Shown here one piece after another: positions 1-6,725 of a stretch of 27,824 nt of DNA. Position numbers and translations under genes: made by a program. The notes under the pieces are model-generated. The model worked only from the letters and a program-made list of their open reading frames with translations. It made no database searches and was not told the origin of the DNA. Every line of letters starts with the position of its first letter. Within the stretch, counting starts at the first letter, position 1. The stretch comes from CAYOFK01 sp964403185 (GTDB lineage Bacteria; Bacteroidota; Bacteroidia; Bacteroidales; VadinHA17), in the NCBI GenBank assembly GCA_964403185.1, contig CAYOFK010000011.1, positions 1-27,824 of the forward strand, read 5' to 3'.

Positions 1-263
1 CCAGGAATAATCTTAACGTGCTTATTGAACTTAATTCCTAAACCAAAATTTGATGCAAATAATTTTGGTTTGTCATTAGTTTCTATTTGTATAAAGTAGG
101 GGTAAGAAACCTGATTCTCAGGAGCAAAAAAATACTTTATTGATTGTGAAAAAGCAGGTGACCAGTAAAAGTCAACAGACAGCTTGGATTTTTGTTCTTG
201 ACATAAGGAAATACTACTAACATTTAGTAGTAAGCAAATAGCTAATAATAGAAACCTATTCAT
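1..263 (-). CDS. N-terminal part of an outer-membrane-type protein, cut by the window edge
   Basis: An open frame starts at ATG (263-261) and runs 87 codons without a stop to the left edge, so only the N-terminus is present. It begins with a hydrophobic export signal (MNRFLLLAICLLLNVSS, then SLCQEQ). The rest has alternating aromatic and polar residues (VDFYWSPAF, YPYFIQIE, NFGLGIKFNK), as in beta strands of small outer-membrane barrels of the PF13568 type. The cysteine near the cleavage site is preceded by Leu, which does not fit a lipobox. Codons are clearly AT-richer (many TTA, CTA, AAT) than in the neighbouring genes. The export signal is a direct reading; the barrel assignment is inference, and the exact family is unknown without the rest. 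Confidence 0.6.
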   Translation of the reverse strand, partial: MNRFLLLAICLLLNVSSISLCQEQKSKLSVDFYWSPAFSQSIKYFFAPENQVSYPYFIQIETNDKPKLFASNFGLGIKFNKHVKIIP

Positions 264-509
264 TTTATTTGATTAAGTAATTTGTACAATCCTTATTGAA
301 TTGTATAAGTTGATTCCCTTAAGTCTATACTTGCAACTTATTCTAATTTTGTGACATTACAAAAAAACTAAAATACATTTTGCGTTATTTATAAATATGT
401 ATTTGAACGGTTAAAAAAGAGAGAATTTCCAAGGTAGAGGGATAGAATGGTTTTAAGCAATCTGCCTCCGTAATCATAGCACTTTCAGGCCTGTAGGATT
501 TTGGAAAGC

Positions 510-536
510 CGCTAAACGCTTCAAAAGCGCTTAGCG
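510..536. repeat. Intergenic hairpin, 12-bp arms, loop CAA
   Basis: CGCTAAACGCTT (510-521) pairs with AAGCGCTTAGCG (525-536) at 11 of 12 positions around a 3-nt loop. It has no T-tract, so it is not an obvious terminator. It lies about 90 bp upstream of repeat copy 1. A different hairpin with the same central CTTCAAA lies upstream of copy 2. Confidence 0.6.
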
Positions 537-625
537 ACTGGTCCCTTGCCAGACCTGCCAGGGTCCGAAGGTCCTGGCAGTGTCGAAAAATCCGGCTGCC
601 CGCTTTCAATGATCCAAGGGATACA

Positions 626-756
626 GGCTGAGGAAAAGCCAATGTAGATCGACGTTACTCAGATTGCCGGTGCAATCCTCGTGCTGTTTTGCATAGCAAA
701 ACGGTGTAAGTCGATAAGCGATTTGAAAAATCGCTCTACAGAACTCACACCAAAGT
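626..756 (+). repeat. 131-bp direct repeat, copy 1
   Basis: It matches 3495-3625 in the same orientation at 124 of 131 positions without gaps. It contains two small palindromes: GTTTTGC-ATA-GCAAAAC, and AGCGATTT with a 3-nt loop and AAATCGCT. In the second, only the loop differs between copies (GAA here, GCA in copy 2), so the stem is kept. The frame open through copy 2 has a TAG here, so the repeat is not conserved as protein. Confidence 0.85.
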
Positions 757-945
757 TTGATTTGCAATTTAGCAATGTAACAATTTAGCATCCTCGCCCC
801 CTAATCATACCAATGATTGGCGTTATCTTCCAGGTGTCAATGGTACTGGTCAGGATGGCTTTTTAACAGGAACTAACCAGTAGTGTCAGAAAAGTTAGTA
901 TAACAATTTTGTATAGATGCATTTCTATTTTGAAATATATCAGTA

Positions 946-1725
946 TTATTTCTTACTCAGATCAAGGAGCTCAACCACCCTGAATTCTATCGGGTGACTT
1001 TCAGCCTGAAGGGATATGTAGCCATCCTTTAATGGTGTGCCATCCGCGAGTGGAAATCCTTCCGGTAGATTATCTCCGCCAATTTGTGGTTTGGAATAAG
1101 TAAGCACAGTATCCCCGTTTACCACATGATGTATGATCTCGTCGCCATGAACGTGCATCTCAACAGTCACCCACTCATTGCCATGAAAGGTCTCTGATGC
1201 GGAGCTTATACAGTGTTGGGTAATCAGCTGATCGTCAATGACCACATGTGTTCCTGGAGTACAAAGGTTAGCAGTTGGACGGTCACCATCTCCGCTGCCA
1301 CCAAGGAATTGGGCCTCAATGGAAACCGGGAATCCCTGATCGATATCCATACTCTCAGGAGACTGGCAATGCAACATGGCCCCGCTGTTCTTAAACGCCC
1401 AGCCAGGCCCGCCGGGAACCTGTTCTCCAATGAACCTGTATTCCACCCGCAGGATGTAATCAGAGAATTTGTCCTTATAGAAAACATGACCAAATTCTCC
1501 ATTAAAGGAATCATATTCATCGTAGCTCACCTTGAGTAAACCATCCGCTACCCGGAAGATATTTTTATAGTTTTCATTCAATTCATGCCCTGCAATTTTA
1601 ATGGTCCAGTCAGCCAGGTCCTCCCCATTAAATAATTGGATCCATTCCTGTTTTTTTTCTTTTTGACCCGGTGAACTGCAGGCAATTATCAGAAGAAATG
1701 GTAACAGTCTAATAGGTCGCATCAT
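946..1725 (-). CDS. DUF1080 / 3-keto-disaccharide hydrolase-type lipoprotein
   Basis: 259 residues. The N-terminus is a lipoprotein signal (FLLIIAC, lipid-modified Cys16 expected), so the protein should be exported and membrane-anchored. The mature part opens with LFNGEDLADW (31-40), the hallmark of the PF06439 (DUF1080) beta-sandwich family, followed by GWAFKNSGAMLHCQ, which resembles the family's N-S-G segment. Characterised relatives hydrolyse 3-keto-glycosides; the substrate here cannot be told. There are two adjacent ATGs (1725 and 1722), and the second may be the true start. The gene begins 36 bp after the stop of the co-directional methyltransferase gene, so the two may be co-transcribed. 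No sugar-oxidising partner is adjacent. Confidence 0.85.
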   Translation of the reverse strand: MMRPIRLLPFLLIIACSSPGQKEKKQEWIQLFNGEDLADWTIKIAGHELNENYKNIFRVADGLLKVSYDEYDSFNGEFGHVFYKDKFSDYILRVEYRFIGEQVPGGPGWAFKNSGAMLHCQSPESMDIDQGFPVSIEAQFLGGSGDGDRPTANLCTPGTHVVIDDQLITQHCISSASETFHGNEWVTVEMHVHGDEIIHHVVNGDTVLTYSKPQIGGDNLPEGFPLADGTPLKDGYISLQAESHPIEFRVVELLDLSKK

Positions 1726-1761
1726 AAGTTTATTATTTAATTAGTTTAAAGGGTTTTTGAT

Positions 1762-2295
1762 TCATATCAGAAAGGGAATAAACATAAAAGAATTTTTTTT
1801 GTAGTTTCTGTAAGAATCTCCAAATCTCTCAATCATCTCCCCTTCCTCAACCTTTGCTGTTACATATATCGATAAAAGATTAACCACTGCTAAAACTACC
1901 TGTAATAAACCAGGGTCTTTTAGCATGGCGCCGAACCCACCCAGGATAAGTGATAAGTAGAGAGGATGCCTGATATATTTATACAATCCGGTTGTGATGA
2001 GTTCCGAGGTGTCTTCCCATTGTTCGCCAGGTTTCCCTTTCTGAAAAAATTGAAAAAATCCCAGGCATGCCAGCAGAGAGGCTCCGGTCAGAAGAAGCCA
2101 GGAAAGAATTTGCATAACGGAAAAAGGATCCTTGAACCAGACAGGGTAATTCAACAACACAATGATGAGGATGCTTTCAAATGAGAAAAAACGGTAAATA
2201 CCATGATACCGTCCGGCTTTCAGGGAAACCGACCATGATGCATAAATAAAAAAAAGTGTACCAACAATAAAAAGGATCCACTGCAGTGAGTTCAT
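1762..2295 (-). CDS. Isoprenylcysteine-methyltransferase-like integral membrane methyltransferase
   Basis: 177 residues with about four or five hydrophobic segments (roughly 3-20, 40-53, 62-84, 110-124, 130-147). The C-terminal half has the PEMT/ICMT signature: GLYKYIRHPLY (103-113) and a later acidic-aromatic tail, EEGEMIERFGDSYRNYKK (150-167). These segments form the S-adenosylmethionine pocket in family members. The substrate is unknown; bacterial relatives include lipid methyltransferases and many uncharacterised proteins. It is divergent from the SnoaL-like gene (62 bp between starts), and its own -7 element candidate lies at 2326-2333. It probably leads a two-gene unit with the DUF1080 lipoprotein downstream. 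Confidence 0.8.
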   Translation of the reverse strand: MNSLQWILFIVGTLFFIYASWSVSLKAGRYHGIYRFFSFESILIIVLLNYPVWFKDPFSVMQILSWLLLTGASLLACLGFFQFFQKGKPGEQWEDTSELITTGLYKYIRHPLYLSLILGGFGAMLKDPGLLQVVLAVVNLLSIYVTAKVEEGEMIERFGDSYRNYKKNSFMFIPFLI

Positions 2296-2325
2296 TTCAA
2301 TTGAATATATTTACTATTTTCAGAT

Positions 2326-2333
2326 CAAAAGTA
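2326..2333 (-). promoter_or_regulatory. Candidate -7 element for the methyltransferase gene
   Basis: Read on the minus strand this is TACTTTTG, an exact match to the Bacteroidota consensus TAnnTTTG, 31 bp upstream of the ATG at 2295. No TTTG/TTG was found at the expected -33 distance, so the call rests on the -7 element and position alone. Confidence 0.35.
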
Positions 2334-2357
2334 GTAATATCAAGTAAAATTATAAGG

Positions 2358-2726
2358 ATGATGAACCATAAAGAACTTGCCAATGCTGTATTTGAGGCCC
2401 TGAATTCACGGGATTTCTCGGAGCTTAAACCCTATATGTCAGAGGATTTGACTATTGATTTCCCAGGCGCAGAGAGGATTACCGGGCGCCGCAGGGCACT
2501 TATTTTTCTCAATGCACTGCTCCGTAAATATCAAAAACTGACATTCACCGTTTCTGATATTTATTGTGTGGAAAACAGGGCGTTTGTAGTATGGAGCAAT
2601 GCAGGCGAAAGTTCTTCCGGAGAACCTTATAATAATGAAGGGATCACCCTGATAGGTTTTGATGAAGAGAAACTTGTGTTTATCAGTGATTATTTCAAGG
2701 ATACCTCATTTGTTGAAACATCATGA
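2358..2726 (+). CDS. SnoaL-like / NTF2-fold protein
   Basis: 122 residues from the ATG at 2358. The frame extends upstream to 2286, but that start would overlap the divergent gene and adds a Lys/Ile-rich leader unlike the family. The 2358 and 2361 ATGs directly follow AAGG and give the usual N-terminus, MNHKELANAVFEALNSRDF. The pattern of an opening helix, then LKPYMSEDLTIDFPGAERITGRR, then strands ending FISDYFKD, fits the SnoaL-like NTF2 fold, a pocket used by isomerases, hydrolases and binding proteins. No catalytic role can be assigned. Its stop overlaps the next start in ATGA (4 bp), so the two genes are translationally coupled; the partner is a flavin protein. Confidence 0.75.
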   Translation: MMNHKELANAVFEALNSRDFSELKPYMSEDLTIDFPGAERITGRRRALIFLNALLRKYQKLTFTVSDIYCVENRAFVVWSNAGESSSGEPYNNEGITLIGFDEEKLVFISDYFKDTSFVETS

Positions 2727-3403
2727 AAAAAGTACTGGCCTTAAACGGAAGCCCGCGGGTTTCAGGAAATACTTCGCATTTATTGATGCAGTTCATGGAA
2801 GGAGCAGGGGAACACAGCACCCTGATCGAAACCATCTATCCTAAAAATGTGAATATTTCTCCATGCAACGGCTGTTTACGGTGTAATCTCCTGAAGAAGT
2901 GCTCTATCCGTGGAGATGATTGGGCCGGGCTGAGTGAAAAGATACTTGATGCGGATGTTCTGGTATTTGCATCTCCCGTGTATTTTCATCATGTTACGGC
3001 CCCGTTGAAAACCATTATTGACCGGTTCCGGTCGTTTGTTCATGTCCGGATCACGGAATCGGGTCTCACACATACGCCCTGGATAGAGTGGAATAAGGAT
3101 ATGGTTGTATTACTTACCATGGGCTCACCAGATCCGGATGAAGCAACAGCCATCATTGAACTGTTTGAGTTTATGGCCTCCATCATGGGGTCAAATAATA
3201 AACTTCATGTTATAACTGCCACCAGGCTGGCAGTTATAAAACAGGTCGCCATGCAAAGGGAGGACCTGGAGAAGCTATATGAAAAGCTGGACATTCCGGA
3301 ATCCCTGGTTGAAGCGGATTATAAACGAAACCGGCAAGCATTGCAGGACTGCTACAACCTGGGAAAGAAGCTAACCCGTCCCCCTTGGCGAAGGGGGAAT
3401 TAA
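2723..3403 (+). CDS. NAD(P)H-dependent FMN reductase of the iron-sulfur flavoprotein type
   Basis: 226 residues, flavodoxin-like fold. LNGSPRVSGNTSHLL (7-21) is the FMN phosphate-binding loop, and SPVYFHHVTAPLKTIIDRF (84-102) is the second conserved FMN/dimer segment. Cys48, Cys51, Cys54 and Cys60 form C-X2-C-X2-C-X5-C, matching the compact cysteine motif of iron-sulfur flavoproteins that bind a 4Fe-4S cluster; whether a cluster is bound is inference. It overlaps the SnoaL-like gene by 4 bp. The last residues (about RPPWRRGN) are encoded by an intergenic repeat hairpin (3380-3397), and the TAA lies just beyond it, so the ancestral C-terminus may have ended earlier. The physiological electron acceptor is unknown. 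Confidence 0.85.
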   Translation: MKKVLALNGSPRVSGNTSHLLMQFMEGAGEHSTLIETIYPKNVNISPCNGCLRCNLLKKCSIRGDDWAGLSEKILDADVLVFASPVYFHHVTAPLKTIIDRFRSFVHVRITESGLTHTPWIEWNKDMVVLLTMGSPDPDEATAIIELFEFMASIMGSNNKLHVITATRLAVIKQVAMQREDLEKLYEKLDIPESLVEADYKRNRQALQDCYNLGKKLTRPPWRRGN

Positions 3404-3410
3404 AGGGGGA
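3380..3410. repeat. CCCCCTT...AAGGGGG hairpin repeat spanning a gene end
   Basis: CCCCCTT (3380-3386), loop GGCG, AAGGGGG (3391-3397), followed by AATTAAAGGGGGA. The hairpin codes the final residues of the flavoprotein, and the stop TAA is at 3401-3403. A related arrangement of C-runs and G-runs occurs at 8228-8256. Confidence 0.6.
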
Positions 3411-3898
3411 TTGATAGAGCCGGGCACCACGATCATACTTATTCATCGGACGACTTCAAATCGTCTGACGATTACAGGCTATGGCGAAAGTAAAGGCTGA
3501 GGAAAAGCTAATGCAGATCGACGTTACTCAGATTGCCGGTGCAATCCCCGTGCTGTTTTGCATAGCAAAACGGTGTAAGTCGATTAGCGATTTGCAAAAT
3601 CGCTCTACAGAACTCACCTCAAAGTCTAATATTCTAAATGGTTCTTATGCAACCTGGAAAGAATGGGGACTAATACAGGCAGTAAGTCTGCAAACCTTTC
3701 CGGCCAGAAAGTTCACCCCATTCTTTTTTCTTTCAAAACTATTAAGAATTATTAAAATGTAAACCTAAAGGCCGGCCTTGCTCTGCCGGAGCGGCTACGC
3801 GAAGGCGCAGCAGGCAAGGTTGAGCGGGGCTGAGTTATTCCATTGTTTTTAATCTTCCCCGGACAAAAATGCTCAATAATAATTCCTGCTGAGGTTTA
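3404..3898. other. 495-bp gap with repeat copy 2 and a GC-rich palindrome
   Basis: It contains a short palindrome near 3449-3465 (GACGACTT-C-AAATCGTC, one mismatch), the second 131-bp repeat (3495-3625), and a GC-rich element at about 3771-3840 with arms CCTTGC (3776-3781) and GCAAGG (3814-3819). The 93-codon open frame across copy 2 is not believed to be a gene. The gap lies between convergent gene ends, and no T-tract terminator was found. Confidence 0.6.
3495..3625 (+). repeat. 131-bp direct repeat, copy 2
   Basis: Same orientation as 626-756, with seven substitutions and no indels. The internal stems GTTTTGC/GCAAAAC and AGCGATTT/AAATCGCT are intact. The pair flanks a 2.7-kb block holding four genes, so recombination between copies would delete that block as a unit. 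Confidence 0.85.
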
Positions 3899-6085
3899 TT
3901 ATTCCTCAGTGTTCAGTTCTTTATCAAGAAAATGTTTAAACCAGAACCGGACCTGAAGTTTCGTGAGGTGGCTGCGCTTCTTTCCGCCAATACCATGTCG
4001 TTGGTTAGGATACAGCATCAGTTCAAAATCCTTGTTCAGATCCTCCAGGAGATCGATTAACTGTATGGTATTCTGCATGTGCACATTGTCATCGATCGTT
4101 CCGTGGGTGATCAGTAATTTCCCCTTAAACTGATCGGCATAAGTCATCACAGAACCGTTTTTATACCCTTCAGGATTTTGTTCCGGGGTATCCATATACC
4201 GTTCCGTATATACATTGTCGTATAATCTCCAACTGGTAACCGACGATCCTGCAATTCCGTGAGTGAAGTAACCGGCGCCATAGGTCAGTGCCATGCAGGT
4301 CATGTATCCACCGTAGCTTCCGCCTGTAATGCCCATTCTTTCTGCATCTACAAAGGGTTGTTTTCTCAGCCATTTCACGGCTTCGATATAGTCATGCATT
4401 TCCCATTTTCCGAGATTGCGATGCATCAGTTCCACTCCTTTTTTTCCATGATGACCGGTACAACGATGATCCACGCTGAAATAGATCACTCCCTGCTGGG
4501 CCATGTAATGCCTGGACAGGGATCCATTGTATGCATTCCGTACAGACGGTGCATTGGGTCCGCCATATATTGAAAATATAACAGGGTATTTTTTATTTTT
4601 ATCAAAATCGGGTGGAAGGGTCCACAACGCCGGAAGTTCCCATCCATCCTCGGTAGTGATGGTAAACAGTTCCACCTTTCCAAATTTGTAATCATCTGTT
4701 TCAGGGCCCCTGGAGTCGCCCAGTTCCCGTATCTTTTCTCCTTTCGTGGAATAAAGGGCCATTTTTGTGGGTGTGGTAATATTGCTGTAGGAATCATAAT
4801 AATAACTGCCTCCGGGAGAAACATTTGTATGATGTGTACCACCGGTTTCCGTCAGTTTCTTCAATCCTTTTCCATTCAACCTGATACTGAACAGATGATT
4901 TTGGGTTGAGATCCCTCCGGTACCGTTAAAATAAATGGTCCCGGAGTTTTCAACAACCCTGTTGATGCCGGTTACCCGCCAGTCAAAATCAGTGATTTGG
5001 TTTACCAGGTTGCCATTGAAATCATAATGATAGAGGTTCCTCCAACCGTTTTTATCACTGCGCAGCAGGAAGCCTGATCCATCCTCAAATACGTACACAT
5101 CCTCAAAAAACTCCACCCAGCTTTTTTGTTTTTCTGAGTAAATATCACGTGTTGTACCGGTTTCCGGGTCAGCTGCGTAAAAGATCAGGTGATTTTGATC
5201 ACGGTTAAGGTATTGGAACACCAGTTCTTTTGAATCTGCAGTCCAGAAAGGCCAGGCCACATACCGGTCCTCCTCTTCATTGGTGTCAATCCAGACAGTT
5301 TCTCCCGATTCAAGGTAAGCCACACCAAGTTTAACCAGGGGGTTTGGATCCCCTGCTTTTGGATAATGTGTAATTTCCAGTGAACCATGGGTGCCGTCTG
5401 CATTATATATGGGAAATTCCGGGACCGTGCTGTCATCAAACCTGAGATAGGCGATTTTTTTACTGTCCGGAGACCACCAATATGCCTTGTAGCGCGATCC
5501 CCTGCCCAGAATTTCCTCATAATAGACCCAGGAGGCCCATCCATTGTATATAACGTCAGAGGCATCAAAAGTAAGGCGTGTTTCTTTGGATGATTCCAGG
5601 TCGATTACGTAAAGATCGCGGTTACGGGTAAAAGCTAGTTTCTTCCTGTCCGGTGAAAAGGTTGGATTGTTCTCACGTGATTCAGAATGGGTAATTTGTT
5701 TGAACTCCCTTTTTGTTGCATTGTAATAAAAAAGATTTCCTTCGCTGCGGAAAAGGAACTGATTTAAGTCATCGGATATAAGGATGCGTTGTTTTGCAGA
5801 AAAACCTTCCGGAAGGTCCTTATCGATCTCACTAAAATCCTGATAACCGGATTCTTCGCCGGTGACTGCATCTACCTTGAAAACTTTTTGTTGATCGTCA
5901 ATCGTCCTGGTTTCCAGGTAATGCCGGTCATCCAGCCAGCCGGATATTCCGGGCATTTGATTGGAGACCTTTGGACGTTCCCGGCCATAGGCCTGCTGAT
6001 AGGTGAAATTTTTCTTCTGTGAAAAACCAAGGCTTGTGGCTATGGTGCATAACAGCCAAACTGAAATAAAAAGTGTCTTTTTCAT
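3899..6085 (-). CDS. Dipeptidyl peptidase IV (S9B prolyl oligopeptidase family)
   Basis: 728 residues, close to the usual DPP IV length. A signal peptide (MKKTLFISVWLLCTIATSLG) sends it to the periplasm or envelope. The N-terminal part is a beta-propeller with the Glu pair of the WVYYEE segment (Glu190-Glu191) that binds the substrate's free N-terminus. The C-terminal alpha/beta-hydrolase carries the nucleophile in GGSYGGY (Ser590), Asp665 in GTIDDNVH and His697 in NQRHG. The Asp-to-His spacing of 32 equals that of human DPP4 (708, 740). It should release X-Pro or X-Ala dipeptides. It stands alone: downstream is the repeat gap, and upstream is the palindrome-rich gap. All catalytic residues are present. 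Confidence 0.93.
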   Translation of the reverse strand: MKKTLFISVWLLCTIATSLGFSQKKNFTYQQAYGRERPKVSNQMPGISGWLDDRHYLETRTIDDQQKVFKVDAVTGEESGYQDFSEIDKDLPEGFSAKQRILISDDLNQFLFRSEGNLFYYNATKREFKQITHSESRENNPTFSPDRKKLAFTRNRDLYVIDLESSKETRLTFDASDVIYNGWASWVYYEEILGRGSRYKAYWWSPDSKKIAYLRFDDSTVPEFPIYNADGTHGSLEITHYPKAGDPNPLVKLGVAYLESGETVWIDTNEEEDRYVAWPFWTADSKELVFQYLNRDQNHLIFYAADPETGTTRDIYSEKQKSWVEFFEDVYVFEDGSGFLLRSDKNGWRNLYHYDFNGNLVNQITDFDWRVTGINRVVENSGTIYFNGTGGISTQNHLFSIRLNGKGLKKLTETGGTHHTNVSPGGSYYYDSYSNITTPTKMALYSTKGEKIRELGDSRGPETDDYKFGKVELFTITTEDGWELPALWTLPPDFDKNKKYPVIFSIYGGPNAPSVRNAYNGSLSRHYMAQQGVIYFSVDHRCTGHHGKKGVELMHRNLGKWEMHDYIEAVKWLRKQPFVDAERMGITGGSYGGYMTCMALTYGAGYFTHGIAGSSVTSWRLYDNVYTERYMDTPEQNPEGYKNGSVMTYADQFKGKLLITHGTIDDNVHMQNTIQLIDLLEDLNKDFELMLYPNQRHGIGGKKRSHLTKLQVRFWFKHFLDKELNTEE

Positions 6086-6199
6086 GATATGTTAATGATT
6101 GTGTGAATTATAAGTTTTATAATGTTAAATTTCTTTGCTCAGTCCCTGACGCTTCTGTCAAACAATTAGCAAGCTCTCACCTCTCATCCCACCCTCAAT

Positions 6200-6226
6200 C
6201 GGAGGCCATCTTCAAGATGGACTCCG
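6200..6226. repeat. Intergenic hairpin with CTTCAAG centre
   Basis: CGGAG-G-CCATCTT (6200-6212) pairs with AAGATGG-A-CTCCG (6214-6226), with one internal mismatch and a near-zero loop. There is no T-tract. The CTTCAAG centre recalls the hairpins upstream of the two 131-bp repeats. Confidence 0.55.
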
Positions 6227-6310
6227 AATTGCCCTGCGCTCCGCCCTGTACTTTCCTCTGTTCCGGTCCGGCAAAGCCATTATCTTCTGATTGTCATTAA
6301 GGGCGGACCG

Positions 6311-6350
6311 GTATCACGGGCACCCGTGATACCCCGGGCGATGCCCGGGG
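6311..6350. repeat. Two abutting perfect hairpins
   Basis: GTATCACGGG-CA-CCCGTGATAC (6311-6332) is a 10-bp stem with a 2-nt loop. Sharing one base with it, CCCCGGGC-GAT-GCCCGGGG (6332-6350) is an 8-bp stem with a 3-nt loop. Neither is followed by a T-run. They look like dispersed palindromic repeats rather than terminators. Confidence 0.65.
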
Positions 6351-6362
6351 CTATTATATTAC

Positions 6363-6494
6363 GGGGCTGTCTCAAAAGCAACCTAATGGCATCATTCCGT
6401 ACTTGATACGGAATCTTTGTAATGTGAAAATCAGGCTCTTATGGATTCCTGCATTCGCAGGAATGATATGTAATCTGACTTTTGAGACAGCCCC
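6363..6494. mobile_element. 132-bp MITE-like element with 16-bp terminal inverted repeats
   Basis: The left end GGGGCTGTCTCAAAAG (6363-6378) is the exact reverse complement of the right end (6479-6494). Ends of this kind belong to transposable elements. The interior has no transposase and carries two more hairpins: ATTCCGT/ACGGAAT (6394-6414) and ATTCCTGC/GCAGGAAT (6445-6464). The second belongs to a repeat type that translates as a spurious IIPANAGIH peptide on the minus strand. No target-site duplication is visible. It is most likely a non-autonomous element moved in trans; the parent insertion-sequence family was not determined. Confidence 0.7.
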
Positions 6495-6555
6495 TTCACA
6501 CATCTTCATGCCAGGCGCCTGATAGCGTGCTGAAAAACCAAACAAGAAGAAGGTC

Positions 6556-6597
6556 ATCCTGAAACCCGGCCTGCGAAGCTGGACGGGGGTTCAGGAT
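6556..6597. repeat. Interrupted palindrome ATCCTGAAACCC ... GGGTTCAGGAT
   Basis: The outer arms ATCCTGAA and TTCAGGAT match those of the compact hairpin at 24536-24556. Here they are separated by a GC-rich insert with its own partial pairing. The two sites are probably members of one dispersed repeat family. Confidence 0.5.
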
Positions 6598-6677
6598 CTC
6601 ATTAACACTTCACAAATATTTAATACTCACCTCTCACCTCTTCTTCTAAATCCCTCTTTGCGGTCCTTCGCAAACCC

Positions 6678-6705
6678 CTGCCTACTGCTTACTGCCTACT
6701 GCCCC
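6678..6705. repeat. Heptamer microsatellite, four units of CTGCCTA-like sequence
   Basis: Units CTGCCTA, CTGCTTA, CTGCCTA, CTGCCCC lie in tandem 21 bp past the stop codon of the ornithine aminotransferase gene (which is read leftwards). It does not affect the coding sequence. Confidence 0.6.
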
Positions 6706-6725
6706 ATCGCCCCCAACTCTTCCAG

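Larger units (their letters stand above)
264..945. other. 682-bp gap with hairpins and repeat copy 1
   Basis: No convincing complete gene. It holds a 12-bp-arm hairpin at 510-536 (11 of 12 positions pair, loop CAA), a second palindrome at 555-580 (CTGCCAGG and CCTGGCAG), the first copy of a 131-bp direct repeat (626-756), and a short coding-like tail ending at 883. The first 100 bp, upstream of the left-edge gene, are AT-rich and presumably contain its promoter, but no exact TAnnTTTG element was found there. Confidence 0.6.
6086..6725. other. 640-bp gap packed with palindromes and a MITE-like element
   Basis: No gene found. From left to right: hairpin 6200-6226; tandem hairpins 6311-6332 and 6332-6350; a 132-bp element with 16-bp terminal inverted repeats (6363-6494); an interrupted palindrome 6556-6597; a short hairpin 6657-6674; and a heptamer microsatellite 6678-6705. 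The promoter of the DPP IV gene should lie near 6086-6180, but no exact TAnnTTTG was seen on its strand. Confidence 0.7.

Noticed and set aside
385..642. 85-codon minus-strand frame in the left gap
   Set aside because: It runs through hairpins and repeat DNA, with no family resemblance and no plausible start signal.
2286..2357. Upstream start for the SnoaL-like gene
   Set aside because: It overlaps the divergent methyltransferase start and adds a leader unlike the family; the ATG at 2358 follows AAGG.
3481..3762. 93-codon plus-strand frame across repeat copy 2
   Set aside because: Repeat copy 1 has a stop in the same frame, so the frame is not conserved; the rest has no protein-like pattern.
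4486..4842. 118-codon minus-strand frame inside the DPP IV gene, and similar shadow frames in ggt, the TonB receptor and the Asp-box gene
   Set aside because: All lie wholly within well-supported genes in other frames and have no family features.
6372..6557. Minus-strand frame with IIPANAGIH
   Set aside because: This is the known spurious translation of an intergenic repeat inside the MITE-like element, not a gene.
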